Made by a program: the position numbers and the translations under genes. A stretch of DNA of 64,000 nt from Fibrobacter sp. UWB4 (GTDB lineage: Bacteria; Fibrobacterota; Fibrobacteria; Fibrobacterales; Fibrobacteraceae). The DNA lies in the NCBI RefSeq assembly GCF_002210345.1, contig NZ_MWQI01000001.1:1-64000 (forward strand), written 5' to 3'. Of the stretch, positions 50,137 through 58,883 are shown one piece after another. The notes beneath the pieces are model-generated. The model saw only the letters and a list, made by a program, of their open reading frames with translations. It made no database searches and was not told the origin of the DNA. Position 1 is the first letter of the stretch, and each line of letters begins with the position of its first letter.

Positions 50137-50823
50137 ATGGCTAACGAATCTAATAACAATAATTCTGAACTTAAAGCATTCTTTATCCAGCACGGTACGA
50201 AGATCGTTGTGGCGTTCGTCGTTCTCTTTGCTGTTATCGCTGGCATCGTCCAGTATAAGGAAGCTCGCAAGGTTGCCGCTGCCGAACAGAGCGAACTCAT
50301 CGGTATGGGCCTTACTTACCTCTATGCAGGTGAAAAGGATAGCGCCCTTGTTGAATTCGAAAGCAAGATCGCTTCTGGCAAGCTCGAAGGCCTTGCCCTT
50401 GCAAAGGCTTCGCTCCTCGCTGGTAACATCAAGTTCGAAAAGAAGGACTTTGATGGCGCTGCACTTCTCTTCCAGACGTCTTTGGACAATGCCGGTTCTG
50501 TGGCTCTCGTGCGTTCCGCTGCCATGCATGGTCTTGCCGCTGTGAAGATGGAAAAGGGTGACTTCTCCGCTGCTGCAAACTTCCTCGAAAAGTACATTGC
50601 TGAATTCGGTAAGCGTTCTGGCGACAAGGAAGACCGCTACCAGAAGGACGAACCGGCTGACGAGGTCCCGATGGTTGCAGATGCCATGTGGAAGCTCACG
50701 CTCGTGTACCAGCAGCTCGGTGCAAGCGACAAGGCTAAGACTACTGCAGAACGTCTTCTCCAGATTTATGGCGACAACCGCGCCTTTGCTGACAAGGCCC
50801 GCAAGTTCCTCGCCGCTCTCTAA
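50137..50823 (+). CDS. Membrane-anchored TPR protein (YfgM-like)
   Basis: A 228-residue protein. Residues 1-18 are cytoplasmic and polar, one membrane helix follows (ATKIVVAFVVLFAVIAGIVQY region, about 20-40), and the rest is helical with TPR-like pairs (LLAGNIKFEKKDFDGAALLF; VYQQLGASDKAKTTAERLL). This architecture matches YfgM-type ancillary SecYEG proteins that hand substrates to periplasmic chaperones, though the sequence match is general rather than specific. GGAAG precedes ATG 50137. A terminator follows. Confidence 0.68.
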   Translation: MANESNNNNSELKAFFIQHGTKIVVAFVVLFAVIAGIVQYKEARKVAAAEQSELIGMGLTYLYAGEKDSALVEFESKIASGKLEGLALAKASLLAGNIKFEKKDFDGAALLFQTSLDNAGSVALVRSAAMHGLAAVKMEKGDFSAAANFLEKYIAEFGKRSGDKEDRYQKDEPADEVPMVADAMWKLTLVYQQLGASDKAKTTAERLLQIYGDNRAFADKARKFLAAL

Positions 50824-50847
50824 TCGCTCATTTTTCCAGAATTTAAG

Positions 50848-50878
50848 TCCGTCTCCTTATTGGGGACGGATTTTTTTT
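50848..50878 (+). terminator. Terminator of the TPR protein gene
   Basis: Stem TCCGTCTCC / GGGGACGGA (one G-T pair) followed by eight T. Confidence 0.88.
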
Positions 50879-51003
50879 ATGGAGGTGTTTGTAGAAAATT
50901 TCTTTTAGTTAAGGCGAGAATTATTCTTTAATAAGAGAAAAAAAGAAATCGTTTAGAGAATAAAGCGTCGGCCAAGGTATTGTCTTCGCAGTAGCGTGCA
51001 AAA

Positions 51004-51070
51004 CGAGAGTCGCGGGCGACTGCTTGCAGGCGCACATGACCGAGTGAAGCCGCTGACGCCGTAGGCGTCA
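51004..51070. repeat. Intergenic relative of the palindromic element
   Basis: 51004-51044 has the flanks CGAGAGTCGC...CATGACCGAG of the intragenic elements around a different centre. A perfect hairpin TGACGCC-GTA-GGCGTCA follows at about 51053-51069. This fills much of the 300-bp gap between 50879 and 51185; no gene is visible there. Confidence 0.6.
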
Positions 51071-51185
51071 ACTCCGAGCTGGGGCCCCGCCCGCATGAAG
51101 TTCTTCTTAAAAATCTATTTACAATCAATGACTTTTTAAAAAAGTATATTGATTTTATACACAACCTAAAATGGGAGGGTGAGCC

Positions 51186-51464
51186 ATGAAAAAACTTTTC
51201 TTGGTAATCTTAATGGCTTTGCCATTTTCTTTAACCGCATGCGGAGATTCCGTGGATAAGATCACGAACGATATGGTGCGTGATGCCATTAAGTGCGAAA
51301 CGAAGGAATATGACAAGGCTAAATGCGACCAGCTTACAATTGTGTACAAGGAACGCAAGGGCAAGTTCACTGCGGAAGAGCAAAAAGAAGTTGAAAAAAG
51401 AGTCTTCACGAAGTTCTTTGAAGAGATGGCTCTTGTGAAAGACAAGGCCAAAAAGAAGAAATAG
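51186..51464 (+). CDS. Small lipoprotein, function unknown
   Basis: A 92-residue protein with a lipoprotein signal and lipobox (LTAC, Cys about residue 19), preceded by GGGAGGG. The mature part is charged and helical, with two cysteines (IKCETKEYDKAKCDQ) and a Lys-rich C-terminus (KDKAKKKK). I recognise no family. It is convergent with the rhomboid gene, ten bases away. Confidence 0.65.
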   Translation: MKKLFLVILMALPFSLTACGDSVDKITNDMVRDAIKCETKEYDKAKCDQLTIVYKERKGKFTAEEQKEVEKRVFTKFFEEMALVKDKAKKKK

Positions 51465-51473
51465 TCTAGCGGC

Positions 51474-52502
51474 TTAAAGGGCTAATGCCCAGCCGGTTAT
51501 AAACAAGGCGTAGTAGGCGACAATCCAGAAAATGTCTGCTGCGACAGTTGGCGCTCCCCAGCGGAGCGTCTTCTTTTTTGGGATGAATCCGCAAAGGATG
51601 CCTGCGATAAAGCCGTACAGGTGGCCGAGGATGTCGGCGTTTTCGCCGAGACCGAGGAACACGGCGAGCGAGGCCGCGCCGCAGAGCGGCGCAAAGCGAC
51701 GGAGCAGGCCGTGCGTTTCGCGCGGCATGAGACGGAACTCGATGACGGCGAGGCAACCGATGGTTGCAAATACGAAGCCGGAAAAGCCGAGCGAACGGAA
51801 GCTTGTCTGCACTGTGAGCGCAACGAAGAAGTTGGCAACAGCGCTTGCGACTGCTAGGAACGGTACAAGCTTTGCAAGCGGAATGCGGTAGTGCAAAAGG
51901 CTCAGCGCCAAGAATCCCGAGACGAGGTTGCTGGCGAGGTGTCGGCTGTCGGCGTGGAGCGTCATGGCGGTAATCGTGCGCCACCATTCTCCACGCAGAA
52001 TCTTGGAGGCGTCGGCAATGCCTGCGTTGTGCATCTGGATTGCGATGTCGGAGAAGTCCAACAGCGTACAGGCTATGGGAACGGCTAGCACCCAGAGCGG
52101 GTGTAGCGTGAACTTTAGCGGGAGCGGCGGGTTTTCGTCACGGGGCGGATTTTCACGATGGTAAAGGCGAATTTGAAATTGCGCCACGCGGCGCTTTTCG
52201 GGTTCTACAAAAATCTGGAACGGGCCTTCTTCGGAGTGCTCGATGCGGTGCGAGATCCCCTGCGACAAGAGCACGAGACTCTCGTCGCGGATTTGCCTAA
52301 AACCGCCTTCGCTGATGCGGACGTCGGGCGGGATTTGTTGCTGTTCTTCGGACGGCGCGGATGGCATGGCGCTTTGTTCAATTGCGGGTTGCTCTGTGCT
52401 TTGTGCCGTCGGGAATGGTGCGGACTCTTGATTTGCGGAAGCTGTATGCAATTCTTCGGCGGATGGCCGGCGGCGAATCATGGGCGACATAAAACGGGGC
52501 AT
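51474..52502 (-). CDS. Rhomboid-family intramembrane serine protease
   Basis: 342 residues from ATG 52502, chosen because CGGAG lies seven bases upstream; longer readings run into the preceding gene. The N-terminal ~150 residues are cytoplasmic and carry no recognised domain. The rest has about six membrane helices with the rhomboid motifs: TLHADSRHLASNL (His-Asn region), the catalytic Ser in LGFSGFVFATIG and the catalytic His in DILGHLYGFIAG. Rhomboids cleave substrates within the membrane. It is the last gene of the leftward operon that begins with bamD. Confidence 0.88.
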   Translation of the reverse strand: MPRFMSPMIRRRPSAEELHTASANQESAPFPTAQSTEQPAIEQSAMPSAPSEEQQQIPPDVRISEGGFRQIRDESLVLLSQGISHRIEHSEEGPFQIFVEPEKRRVAQFQIRLYHRENPPRDENPPLPLKFTLHPLWVLAVPIACTLLDFSDIAIQMHNAGIADASKILRGEWWRTITAMTLHADSRHLASNLVSGFLALSLLHYRIPLAKLVPFLAVASAVANFFVALTVQTSFRSLGFSGFVFATIGCLAVIEFRLMPRETHGLLRRFAPLCGAASLAVFLGLGENADILGHLYGFIAGILCGFIPKKKTLRWGAPTVAADIFWIVAYYALFITGWALAL

Positions 52503-52516
52503 GATGATTCTCCGTG

Positions 52517-54214
52517 TTACTGGATGCGGGCCGCAGAGGTAAGCGCAAATTTGCGGGTTGCCGTTTCGCATTCGGCGCGGACGTAGGCGAAACCGAGCGT
52601 TGCAACGGGGATGTCGGCGTGGTCGGGAGCCGCAACGAGACTTCCAATCATGACTTCTTCTTCGGGGGCGAGCTTGCCGTTTGGCTGTATGCGGCGCCCG
52701 TAAATGCGGATGTAGCGGAAACCGCCGCCAGTCTCTTTGTTGCTGCGGGCATGGAACGTGATACCGTTATCGTCGCGCTCCCACCAGAGGGCGGGACCGT
52801 CTGTGATGTAACAGTTGTCAGCGGCGAAAGCTGCGTTTATGTCGGCAAGGGTGAGCGGGAATTCTTGTTTTGCGTTACTTCCGACTTGGATTGATCCCAA
52901 ATGCTGATCTCGGTCATATCCATGCAAGCATGGATGCGACTCTCGATCTTCGCATTTGTCCGACTTCCGACTTCCTACTTTAATTACCGTGCGGACATTT
53001 CCGAATGTATGCGCGCGGGTGTGCTTGAGCGAGATGAGCGGCAGGTTTACGGCGGTCATGCTGTTCAAGTCGCCGTGGGCATCGTTTCCGCCGATGGGGA
53101 GTAGATAATTGCCTTTGCTTAATTCATTTATCCAAAATTCCCGGCCGAGCTTGAAACCTTCGTCGCGGATGCCGTTCCAGAATTGCAGCCCGCGAATCGA
53201 GTGCTTGTTTTTCAGTTGCAGATCTTCGGGCTTCCAGTAACCGCGGCGGAATACGAACTTTTCCAGGAGTCCCATTTGCTGGAACGGGTGTGCGGCAAAG
53301 CAGTGCGCTTCGGTCATGTTCAAAATTTGCTTGATGCTGCGCGTCGGTCTGTTTTCGAGCCAGTAGCGGCCGCAGTCGCCGAGTCCCGGGAGGTAACCTT
53401 CGGGGGCGAGGACAGTCATGTGCACGTTTTCGCCTTTGCTGTTCCCGGCAGATACTTCTTCGCCGGCGAGCATGAGCGGCATGTCGCCTCCGTTTTCGTC
53501 TTTCTTTGGAAGTGCCGCAATCTCTTCGCGAAGCTTTTGGAATCTAGGCACTGGCGAGTCGGCTTCTTTGGTGTAGTCCTCTTGTGTGAATGCAAAATCG
53601 TAAGCGTGGTCAGTGCAGTTCACAAAGTCGAGTCCGACAGCCTTGGCGGCAAGCTGCAACACTTCGGGCGTGGCGCCGTATTCCACATGGTCAGCGGAGT
53701 AGTGCGTGTGGCAGTGCATTTCGCCTGCGGCGTATCCGGGGGCGATAGGCGGCATCTCGTTCAAGATCTTGAAACGGAGCGGGACGGGTTTAAGTCTCGG
53801 CAGGTTCCAGCGCTCAAAAGTCTGTGTCTTGCCGTTGCGTTCTACGGTCAGCTTGCAGTGCGCTTCATATGCACCTGCCGGGATTTTTCCGAGCGCAATC
53901 GGAATGAATTTCATCTGCTCGCGGACCTCAATATTCAAGTCTTTGCAAATGACGATGTCCGGCTGTGGCACGTCTTGTGTTTGCTGCGCATCTTGTACCC
54001 GCGCTTTTAAAACGATTTCCGCATTTTTAATCGTTGTCGGGAAACGGTCGGCATCGCGCACGACAATCCAGAGGTAGGGTTCTACCCTTGGCACGAACTG
54101 GAATGGCGCATCGAAAATGATTTCGGGCCACGGCTTGTAAAGGAGCGACCAGGGTAGCTTGAACTTAAAATGCGTTTCGGCATAACGCAATTTTTCCCCC
54201 GGCCAAAAACTCAT
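52517..54214 (-). CDS. CehA/McbA-like PHP-domain metallohydrolase with repeat-derived insertion
   Basis: A 565-residue protein. The N-terminal ~170 residues are strand-rich. The PHP-type hydrolase domain starts at GEMHCHTHYSADHVEYG (metal-binding HxH), with NCTDHAYD, LMLAGEEVS, HCFAAHPFQ and LLPIGGNDAHGD supplying the other ligands. No signal peptide is seen. Residues ~410-446 (KVGSRKSDKCEDRES...YDRDQHLG) are coded by a heptad repeat plus the same palindromic element found in the DUF2953-like gene, inserted in frame, probably in a surface loop. Its ATG overlaps the stop of the upstream gene (TGATG). Substrate unknown. Confidence 0.8.
   Translation of the reverse strand: MSFWPGEKLRYAETHFKFKLPWSLLYKPWPEIIFDAPFQFVPRVEPYLWIVVRDADRFPTTIKNAEIVLKARVQDAQQTQDVPQPDIVICKDLNIEVREQMKFIPIALGKIPAGAYEAHCKLTVERNGKTQTFERWNLPRLKPVPLRFKILNEMPPIAPGYAAGEMHCHTHYSADHVEYGATPEVLQLAAKAVGLDFVNCTDHAYDFAFTQEDYTKEADSPVPRFQKLREEIAALPKKDENGGDMPLMLAGEEVSAGNSKGENVHMTVLAPEGYLPGLGDCGRYWLENRPTRSIKQILNMTEAHCFAAHPFQQMGLLEKFVFRRGYWKPEDLQLKNKHSIRGLQFWNGIRDEGFKLGREFWINELSKGNYLLPIGGNDAHGDLNSMTAVNLPLISLKHTRAHTFGNVRTVIKVGSRKSDKCEDRESHPCLHGYDRDQHLGSIQVGSNAKQEFPLTLADINAAFAADNCYITDGPALWWERDDNGITFHARSNKETGGGFRYIRIYGRRIQPNGKLAPEEEVMIGSLVAAPDHADIPVATLGFAYVRAECETATRKFALTSAARIQ
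52896..52982 (-). repeat. Intragenic palindromic element plus heptad repeat in PHP hydrolase gene
   Basis: On the minus strand GTAGGAA / GTCGGAA / GTCGGAC heptads lead into CAAATGC...GATCGAGAGTCGC, a perfect hairpin ATCCATGC-TT-GCATGGAT, then ATGACCGAGATCAGCATTTGGGA. Flanks equal those at 5650-5716; the hairpin differs on both arms. Confidence 0.8.
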
Positions 54215-55410
54215 CAGTCACCTTTTGATTTTACGTTTGCTGGATCCGCGCTCTTTTGAGGCGCGTCTTGAGGTGCGGGCGCATTTTCTGGCGCACTCGA
54301 AGCTGCATTTTCCAGCTGTTTTGCCGGCGCACTCGAAGCTGGCGCAGTTCCGATGGAGTCTTTTACGGAAGTTTTCGGCGAATCTGCAATTCCTGCGGAA
54401 TCCTGAGCTGCGCCCGTATCGATTTTCGCGGAGTCTTGTGTAGCAGATAAAGAGCCTTGTGCAGCAGAAGAATCTTGCACGGCGGATGAATCTTGGACTA
54501 CGCCCGTATCAGTCTTTGCACTGTCCTGAACATCGACCTTCACAGAATCTTTTTTCGTATCGTCGATAAATTTGACTTTAGGCTTCTTGCCTTCGCCGTC
54601 GTCATCGTCGTCGTCATCGTCCTTGGGCTTTGGCTTATTCCAGAGTCCAAATGTTCCTCTGATTTGCAATTGTATCCCACCCAGGTTCCAATTTGCTTTT
54701 TCGTCAGGACCGTTCGGAACGATCTGGGAGAATTTTTTGTTCGACTTTACAGAAATGGAACTGAACCCGATATCCCCATATAGCTTGAAGTCTTTCCAGC
54801 TTGCAAAGAGATAGCCCACGCTTACGCCAAAACCGGCTCCGAAAAGCGATCTTTCTGCGGCGAGGTAACCCCAGGTTGTATAAATTTCGGTTCCCGGCAG
54901 CATCCAGTACCAGCGTACGGAAACGCTGAAAAGTCCGCCGTCGCTGAGCGTGATGAAATTTTTGGGGAGCGCAAAGCGGTATTCGAGGAAAAACGGAATG
55001 CCTTGCAGCGTGTACTCGTAACTGTGCGTGTGGCTTTTGCGGTCGGTCAGGACGACGGATTCATTGTCGTAAATAAAACCGATGCCGGCGCTGATGAAGT
55101 GGTCTTCTTTAGGCTGCCACTGGATCCCTGCGGTAATCGGGAAGCAGAAATTGACTTTCTGGAAATCCTGCTTGGCGACATTCAGCGATTCGGCACTGCT
55201 GACGGCTGTTTCCTTGAAACCTTTGTAGATGGTGTCGATGGCGTTCTGGAAATATTCGCGCTCGCTAAAGCTTATGAATGAAATAGACGGCTGCACAAAT
55301 ACGGACAGAATGGAATTGTCATGATCCAGCTTGTCTTCACTTGCGGCAAAGGCCGTTGCCGAGAACAGCAACGCCATGGAGAGCGAAATTATATTTCTGG
55401 ATTTGAACAT
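54214..55410 (-). CDS. Outer-membrane beta-barrel-like protein with low-complexity tail
   Basis: A 398-residue protein with a signal peptide (ends AFA/AS near residue 22). Residues ~30-255 alternate short amphipathic strands ending in aromatic residues (ITAGIQWQPKEDHFISAGIGF, FSVSVRWYWMLPG, AGFGVSVGYLFAS), as in outer-membrane barrels. An acidic run (DDDDDDDD, about 266) separates this from a ~120-residue tail of Ala/Ser/Asp/Gln repeats (VQDSSAVQDSSAAQ; DTGAAQDSAG) and Pro/Ala. It lies between bamD and the PHP hydrolase gene in one operon. No specific family is recognised. Confidence 0.65.
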   Translation of the reverse strand: MFKSRNIISLSMALLFSATAFAASEDKLDHDNSILSVFVQPSISFISFSEREYFQNAIDTIYKGFKETAVSSAESLNVAKQDFQKVNFCFPITAGIQWQPKEDHFISAGIGFIYDNESVVLTDRKSHTHSYEYTLQGIPFFLEYRFALPKNFITLSDGGLFSVSVRWYWMLPGTEIYTTWGYLAAERSLFGAGFGVSVGYLFASWKDFKLYGDIGFSSISVKSNKKFSQIVPNGPDEKANWNLGGIQLQIRGTFGLWNKPKPKDDDDDDDDGEGKKPKVKFIDDTKKDSVKVDVQDSAKTDTGVVQDSSAVQDSSAAQGSLSATQDSAKIDTGAAQDSAGIADSPKTSVKDSIGTAPASSAPAKQLENAASSAPENAPAPQDAPQKSADPANVKSKGD

Positions 55411-55421
55411 TTTCCGATTGC

Positions 55422-56303
55422 CTAGTTAGCCAGGTTCTTTTCTTCTTTCTGGAGACGTTTCTTTTCGGATTCTTTTTTCAGGCGCTTTTCGTAAGATTCT
55501 TCTGCTTTGGCAATCTTTTCTTCCGCCTTTTTCACGCGCTTCTGAACGTCTGCGTTGTCGCTAGATTCTTCTTTAGCAATGGCGAGATACTGCCTTGCCG
55601 ATTCGAACTGGTCCAGGTCGGTGTAGGCGTCCGAAATGAGGAAGAGCGTTTCTTGACGGCGCTTGGCGTTAGGATATGTTTCCAAAAATTCCTTGAAGTA
55701 AATCACGGCGGCCTGCGGTTTTTCCATGCGCAAATAGAGGCGGCCTGTCTGGAATTCCTTTTCGGCAACGCGGTCTACGAGGAGGTTGTAGTAGTAGTTG
55801 ACGGAGTCGCGGAGCGGGGTACTCGGGTGGTTTGCGAGATAGCGTTCGAAGTCCTTCATGGCGGTTGTCGTGTTCGATTCGTCACGGTCAATCTTGTAAT
55901 CCATGTTGAAGGACGAAACCGCTTTGCGGTATTCAGCCGTTTCTGCAAACGGAGAACCCGGGAAGTTTACGATGAAGCTTCCGTATTCGCCGCGAGCTTC
56001 AATCCACTGCTCCAGGTTGAAGTGGCTTTCGGCGAGCAGGAACTGAGCCTGTTCCATGTAGCCCGACCCTGCACAGGTAGAAAGAATTCCTTCGAGCTTT
56101 TCGATGGAACGTCCATACTTTTTGGCTTTGTAGAGTTCCTCGGCCTCGTTATAGCGCTTTTGGCACCAGTCCGTGTGGGTCATTTTAGATGTGGAGGTTG
56201 TTGAACAACCCATCATAGTTGCCATATAAAGGAAAAGAGGAACGAACAGGGTACTCTTGAAAACTTTTTTCATTTTTTTTCTTTGGTTAATTCTAACTTT
56301 CAC
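55422..56303 (-). CDS. bamD: Outer-membrane assembly lipoprotein BamD
   Basis: A lipoprotein (lipobox MGC; Cys at residue 33 of the long form) with TPR repeats: YNEAEELYKAKKYGRSIEKLEGIL, AQFLLAESHFNLEQWIEA, YGSFIVNFPGSP and YRKAVSSF match BamD, part of the BAM machine that inserts outer-membrane proteins. The C-terminus is a Lys/Glu coiled coil. Two starts compete: GTG 56303, five bases after a TACTTT hexamer as in leaderless genes, and ATG 56273, which gives a signal peptide of normal length (MKKVFKSTLFVPLFLYMATMMGC, Cys 23). I keep the longer coordinates but cannot decide. Divergent from lptF by 34 bases. Confidence 0.85.
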   Translation of the reverse strand: MKVRINQRKKMKKVFKSTLFVPLFLYMATMMGCSTTSTSKMTHTDWCQKRYNEAEELYKAKKYGRSIEKLEGILSTCAGSGYMEQAQFLLAESHFNLEQWIEARGEYGSFIVNFPGSPFAETAEYRKAVSSFNMDYKIDRDESNTTTAMKDFERYLANHPSTPLRDSVNYYYNLLVDRVAEKEFQTGRLYLRMEKPQAAVIYFKEFLETYPNAKRRQETLFLISDAYTDLDQFESARQYLAIAKEESSDNADVQKRVKKAEEKIAKAEESYEKRLKKESEKKRLQKEEKNLAN

Positions 56304-56337
56304 GCTGTAAAGTAGAAAAAAACGACTCTAGAGAAAA

Positions 56338-57777
56338 ATGATTTTAGTTCGCTATGTCTTGAAAGAGCTGATAGGTCCTTTTTTGGCTTCGCTCTTTGGC
56401 ATTACTTTTTTGTTTGTAGTTGACTTTTTGGTCAAAATCTTGGACAATGTGTTGTCCAAGGGCTTGCCGACATCTACGGTTCTTGAAATTTTTGCGCTGA
56501 ACTTGGCGTGGATGCTTTCGCTTTCGATTCCGATGGCAGTCCTTGTTGCAAGTCTCATGACTTTTGGCCGTATGTCTGGCGATCAGGAAATCACTGCGGT
56601 CAAGGCGGCGGGCGTATCTCCGTTGTCGCTCATGCGTCCGGTCCTGCTTGTTGCGCTTTTGCTTTCTGTATTGATGGTCGTGTTCAATAACTGGGTGCTT
56701 CCTGAAGCAAATCACAGGTCCGTGGAACTGATGAATGCCGTTTCTCGCAAGAAACCGCACGTGTTTATCGATGCCGGGCGCCTTATTACGCAGTTCCCGG
56801 GAGTGCAGCTCTGGGTGAACCGCATTGATCCTGTTTCGGGAACGCTGTATGGAATCCAGATTTTTGAAATGGAAAAGAAGGGCGCTCCGCGCATTGTCTA
56901 TGCCGATAGTGCTTCCATGGACTATGTGGACAATGGCGCTACGCTAATGCTTCGTCTCCGCAGTGGAGAGACGCATCTCGTCGATCCTGATGATGCGGAT
57001 AAGTATTTCCGCATCCGGTTCTTCTCGCAGGATTTGGCGATGCAGAACGTCGATGACCGCCTTGAACGCCGTAGCAGGAGTTACAGGAGTGACCGTGAAA
57101 TGCCGGTCGAAATGATGTGGGATGTGGTGAAGGATGCTCGTGAAAAGTATGACACCGCAGCGGTCCAGGCTAAGACCCGCCGCCTGCCGACGCTTCTTCG
57201 CATTCGCGATTTCGTAAGCGGCGATAGCATTGTTCCTGTTGATGCAAAAAGTGTTCCGATGCTGGATTCTGTGCAGTTTATGCAGGGACTTCGTAAAGTC
57301 CGCATTCAGGAAACGTCTTCGCTCCGCGCGACGGAACGTGCCTGGAACCGGATGGATGGCGAACTCAAGCGTGAAGCGCAGTACATGGTTGAAATCCATA
57401 AAAAGTTCAGTACCGCGTTTGCATGCTTCATATTCGTCTTGATTGGCGCTCCTCTTGGAATCATGGCGCGCAAGGGCGGCATTGGCACTGGTATCCTCTA
57501 TAGCCTTGCGTTTTTTGTCATTTACTGGATTTGCCTTATCGGTGGCGAAAACCTTGCTGATCGTCTTGTGGTCTCTCCTGAACTTGCCATGTGGATTTCC
57601 AATATCATCATTGGCGTATTCGGCATTTTCCTCACGCGGGCGATGGTTCGTGACCGCTTCACGGGCAATTCTAAGGTTTTGCGCTTCTTTAGGATCGTTG
57701 GCCGCTATACGGGCATTACCCAGTGTATCAGGGCGGCTTGTTGGTTGTTCGGTAAACTCAAGAAGAGGTTCGGATGA
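56338..57777 (+). CDS. lptF: LPS export permease LptF (YjgP/YjgQ family)
   Basis: A 479-residue permease with three N-terminal helices (YVLKELIGPFLASLFGITFLFVVDFLVKIL and onward in parts), a periplasmic beta-jellyroll (about 130-330) and three C-terminal helices (STAFACFIFVLIGAPLGIMARKGG). It forms, with LptG and LptB, the ABC transporter that lifts LPS from the inner membrane. The jellyroll is longer than in E. coli LptF (366 residues). Its stop overlaps lptG by four bases (ATGA). LptF and LptG can be confused; order suggests this assignment. Confidence 0.87.
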   Translation: MILVRYVLKELIGPFLASLFGITFLFVVDFLVKILDNVLSKGLPTSTVLEIFALNLAWMLSLSIPMAVLVASLMTFGRMSGDQEITAVKAAGVSPLSLMRPVLLVALLLSVLMVVFNNWVLPEANHRSVELMNAVSRKKPHVFIDAGRLITQFPGVQLWVNRIDPVSGTLYGIQIFEMEKKGAPRIVYADSASMDYVDNGATLMLRLRSGETHLVDPDDADKYFRIRFFSQDLAMQNVDDRLERRSRSYRSDREMPVEMMWDVVKDAREKYDTAAVQAKTRRLPTLLRIRDFVSGDSIVPVDAKSVPMLDSVQFMQGLRKVRIQETSSLRATERAWNRMDGELKREAQYMVEIHKKFSTAFACFIFVLIGAPLGIMARKGGIGTGILYSLAFFVIYWICLIGGENLADRLVVSPELAMWISNIIIGVFGIFLTRAMVRDRFTGNSKVLRFFRIVGRYTGITQCIRAACWLFGKLKKRFG

Positions 57778-58874
57778 AATTTTCTAGATACCTTGTCTGG
57801 AATTTCCTGAAGATGTTCCTCATCGTGGTGTGCGGGGCTATTCTCATATTTGTCGTAATTGACTTTGTCGGTAACATCAAGACGTGGCTTGCCCGTGACA
57901 TGAAGTCGGTGAGCGATTATTACTTGAGCTATCTTCCGTATATCTTGTACTTGATTACTCCGGTAGCCTTGTTTATTGCGGTTCTTGCCTCGGTGGGCAA
58001 TATGGCGCGTCATCTCGAAATGAGTGCCATGCAGAGTTCCGGGCAAAGCCCGTTCAAGACTCTTCTCCCGATATTCTTCCTGGGCGTCCTCATGTCGATT
58101 GGTTCGTACGAAATGAGCGAACACTGGCTGCCGGATGCAAACCACAAGCGTTTTGAAATCATGGAAACCAATGCCCAAAAACGTAAGAACCCGCGCATCA
58201 AGGAAAAGCAGGACTTCACGTTTATTGATAGCGAAAAGAATAGCTGGTATTTTAAGCATTATTCAGGCAAAAGTAAAATTGGCCGTGATGTTGTCCTCCT
58301 GGTCCGCGATCGAGGACGCTTGGTTGAACGTTACGATGTCCGTATTATCCGCTGGATTGACCAGGATTCTGTTGCTGGTACGGGGTACTGGAAATTTGAA
58401 AGCGGCTTCCAGCGCATTTTCAAGAAGGATGGCTCTGTCGAAGTCGTTCCTATCCGTCAGAAAAACATGAAGGGGAGGGTGTCTACTCACCCGAATGACT
58501 TGATCAACGAACGCCAGCTTGCCGACGAGATGGATTCCAAGATGGTCAAGGCTCGAATCAATGTGTTGCGACGATCCGGTGAAGATACCCGCGCCATGGA
58601 AACGGCCCTCCAGTTTAAGTATTCCGCTCACTGGATGAACTTGATTGTCCTTTTGATCGGGGCGGCCCTTTGTCACCGGTATAGCCGTTCTGGAGGGCTG
58701 TCGCAGAAATTTGGTGTTGGCCTGTTGCTTGTTTTTAGCTATTATATTTTGGAGAGAATCGGGCTTAAAATGGGTGAAAATGGGGCTTTGTCGCCGTTCT
58801 GGGCGGCGTGGAACAGTCACTTCATTTATGCGAGTCTCGCGTTTGTCATGCTATATCGATCGTTCCGCTTGTAG
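57774..58874 (+). CDS. lptG: LPS export permease LptG (YjgP/YjgQ family)
   Basis: A 366-residue permease, normal length for the family. N-terminal segment RYLVWNFLKMFLIVVCGAILIFVVIDFVGNI (family pattern; parts quoted), MSAMQSSGQSPFKTLLP loop typical of YjgP/YjgQ, a periplasmic jellyroll (about 110-265) and three C-terminal helices. Partner of LptF in the LptB2FG transporter; lptB is not in the window. Overlaps lptF by four bases and is followed nine bases later by the diguanylate cyclase gene. Confidence 0.87.
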   Translation: MKFSRYLVWNFLKMFLIVVCGAILIFVVIDFVGNIKTWLARDMKSVSDYYLSYLPYILYLITPVALFIAVLASVGNMARHLEMSAMQSSGQSPFKTLLPIFFLGVLMSIGSYEMSEHWLPDANHKRFEIMETNAQKRKNPRIKEKQDFTFIDSEKNSWYFKHYSGKSKIGRDVVLLVRDRGRLVERYDVRIIRWIDQDSVAGTGYWKFESGFQRIFKKDGSVEVVPIRQKNMKGRVSTHPNDLINERQLADEMDSKMVKARINVLRRSGEDTRAMETALQFKYSAHWMNLIVLLIGAALCHRYSRSGGLSQKFGVGLLLVFSYYILERIGLKMGENGALSPFWAAWNSHFIYASLAFVMLYRSFRL

Positions 58875-58883
58875 AGGGTTTAA

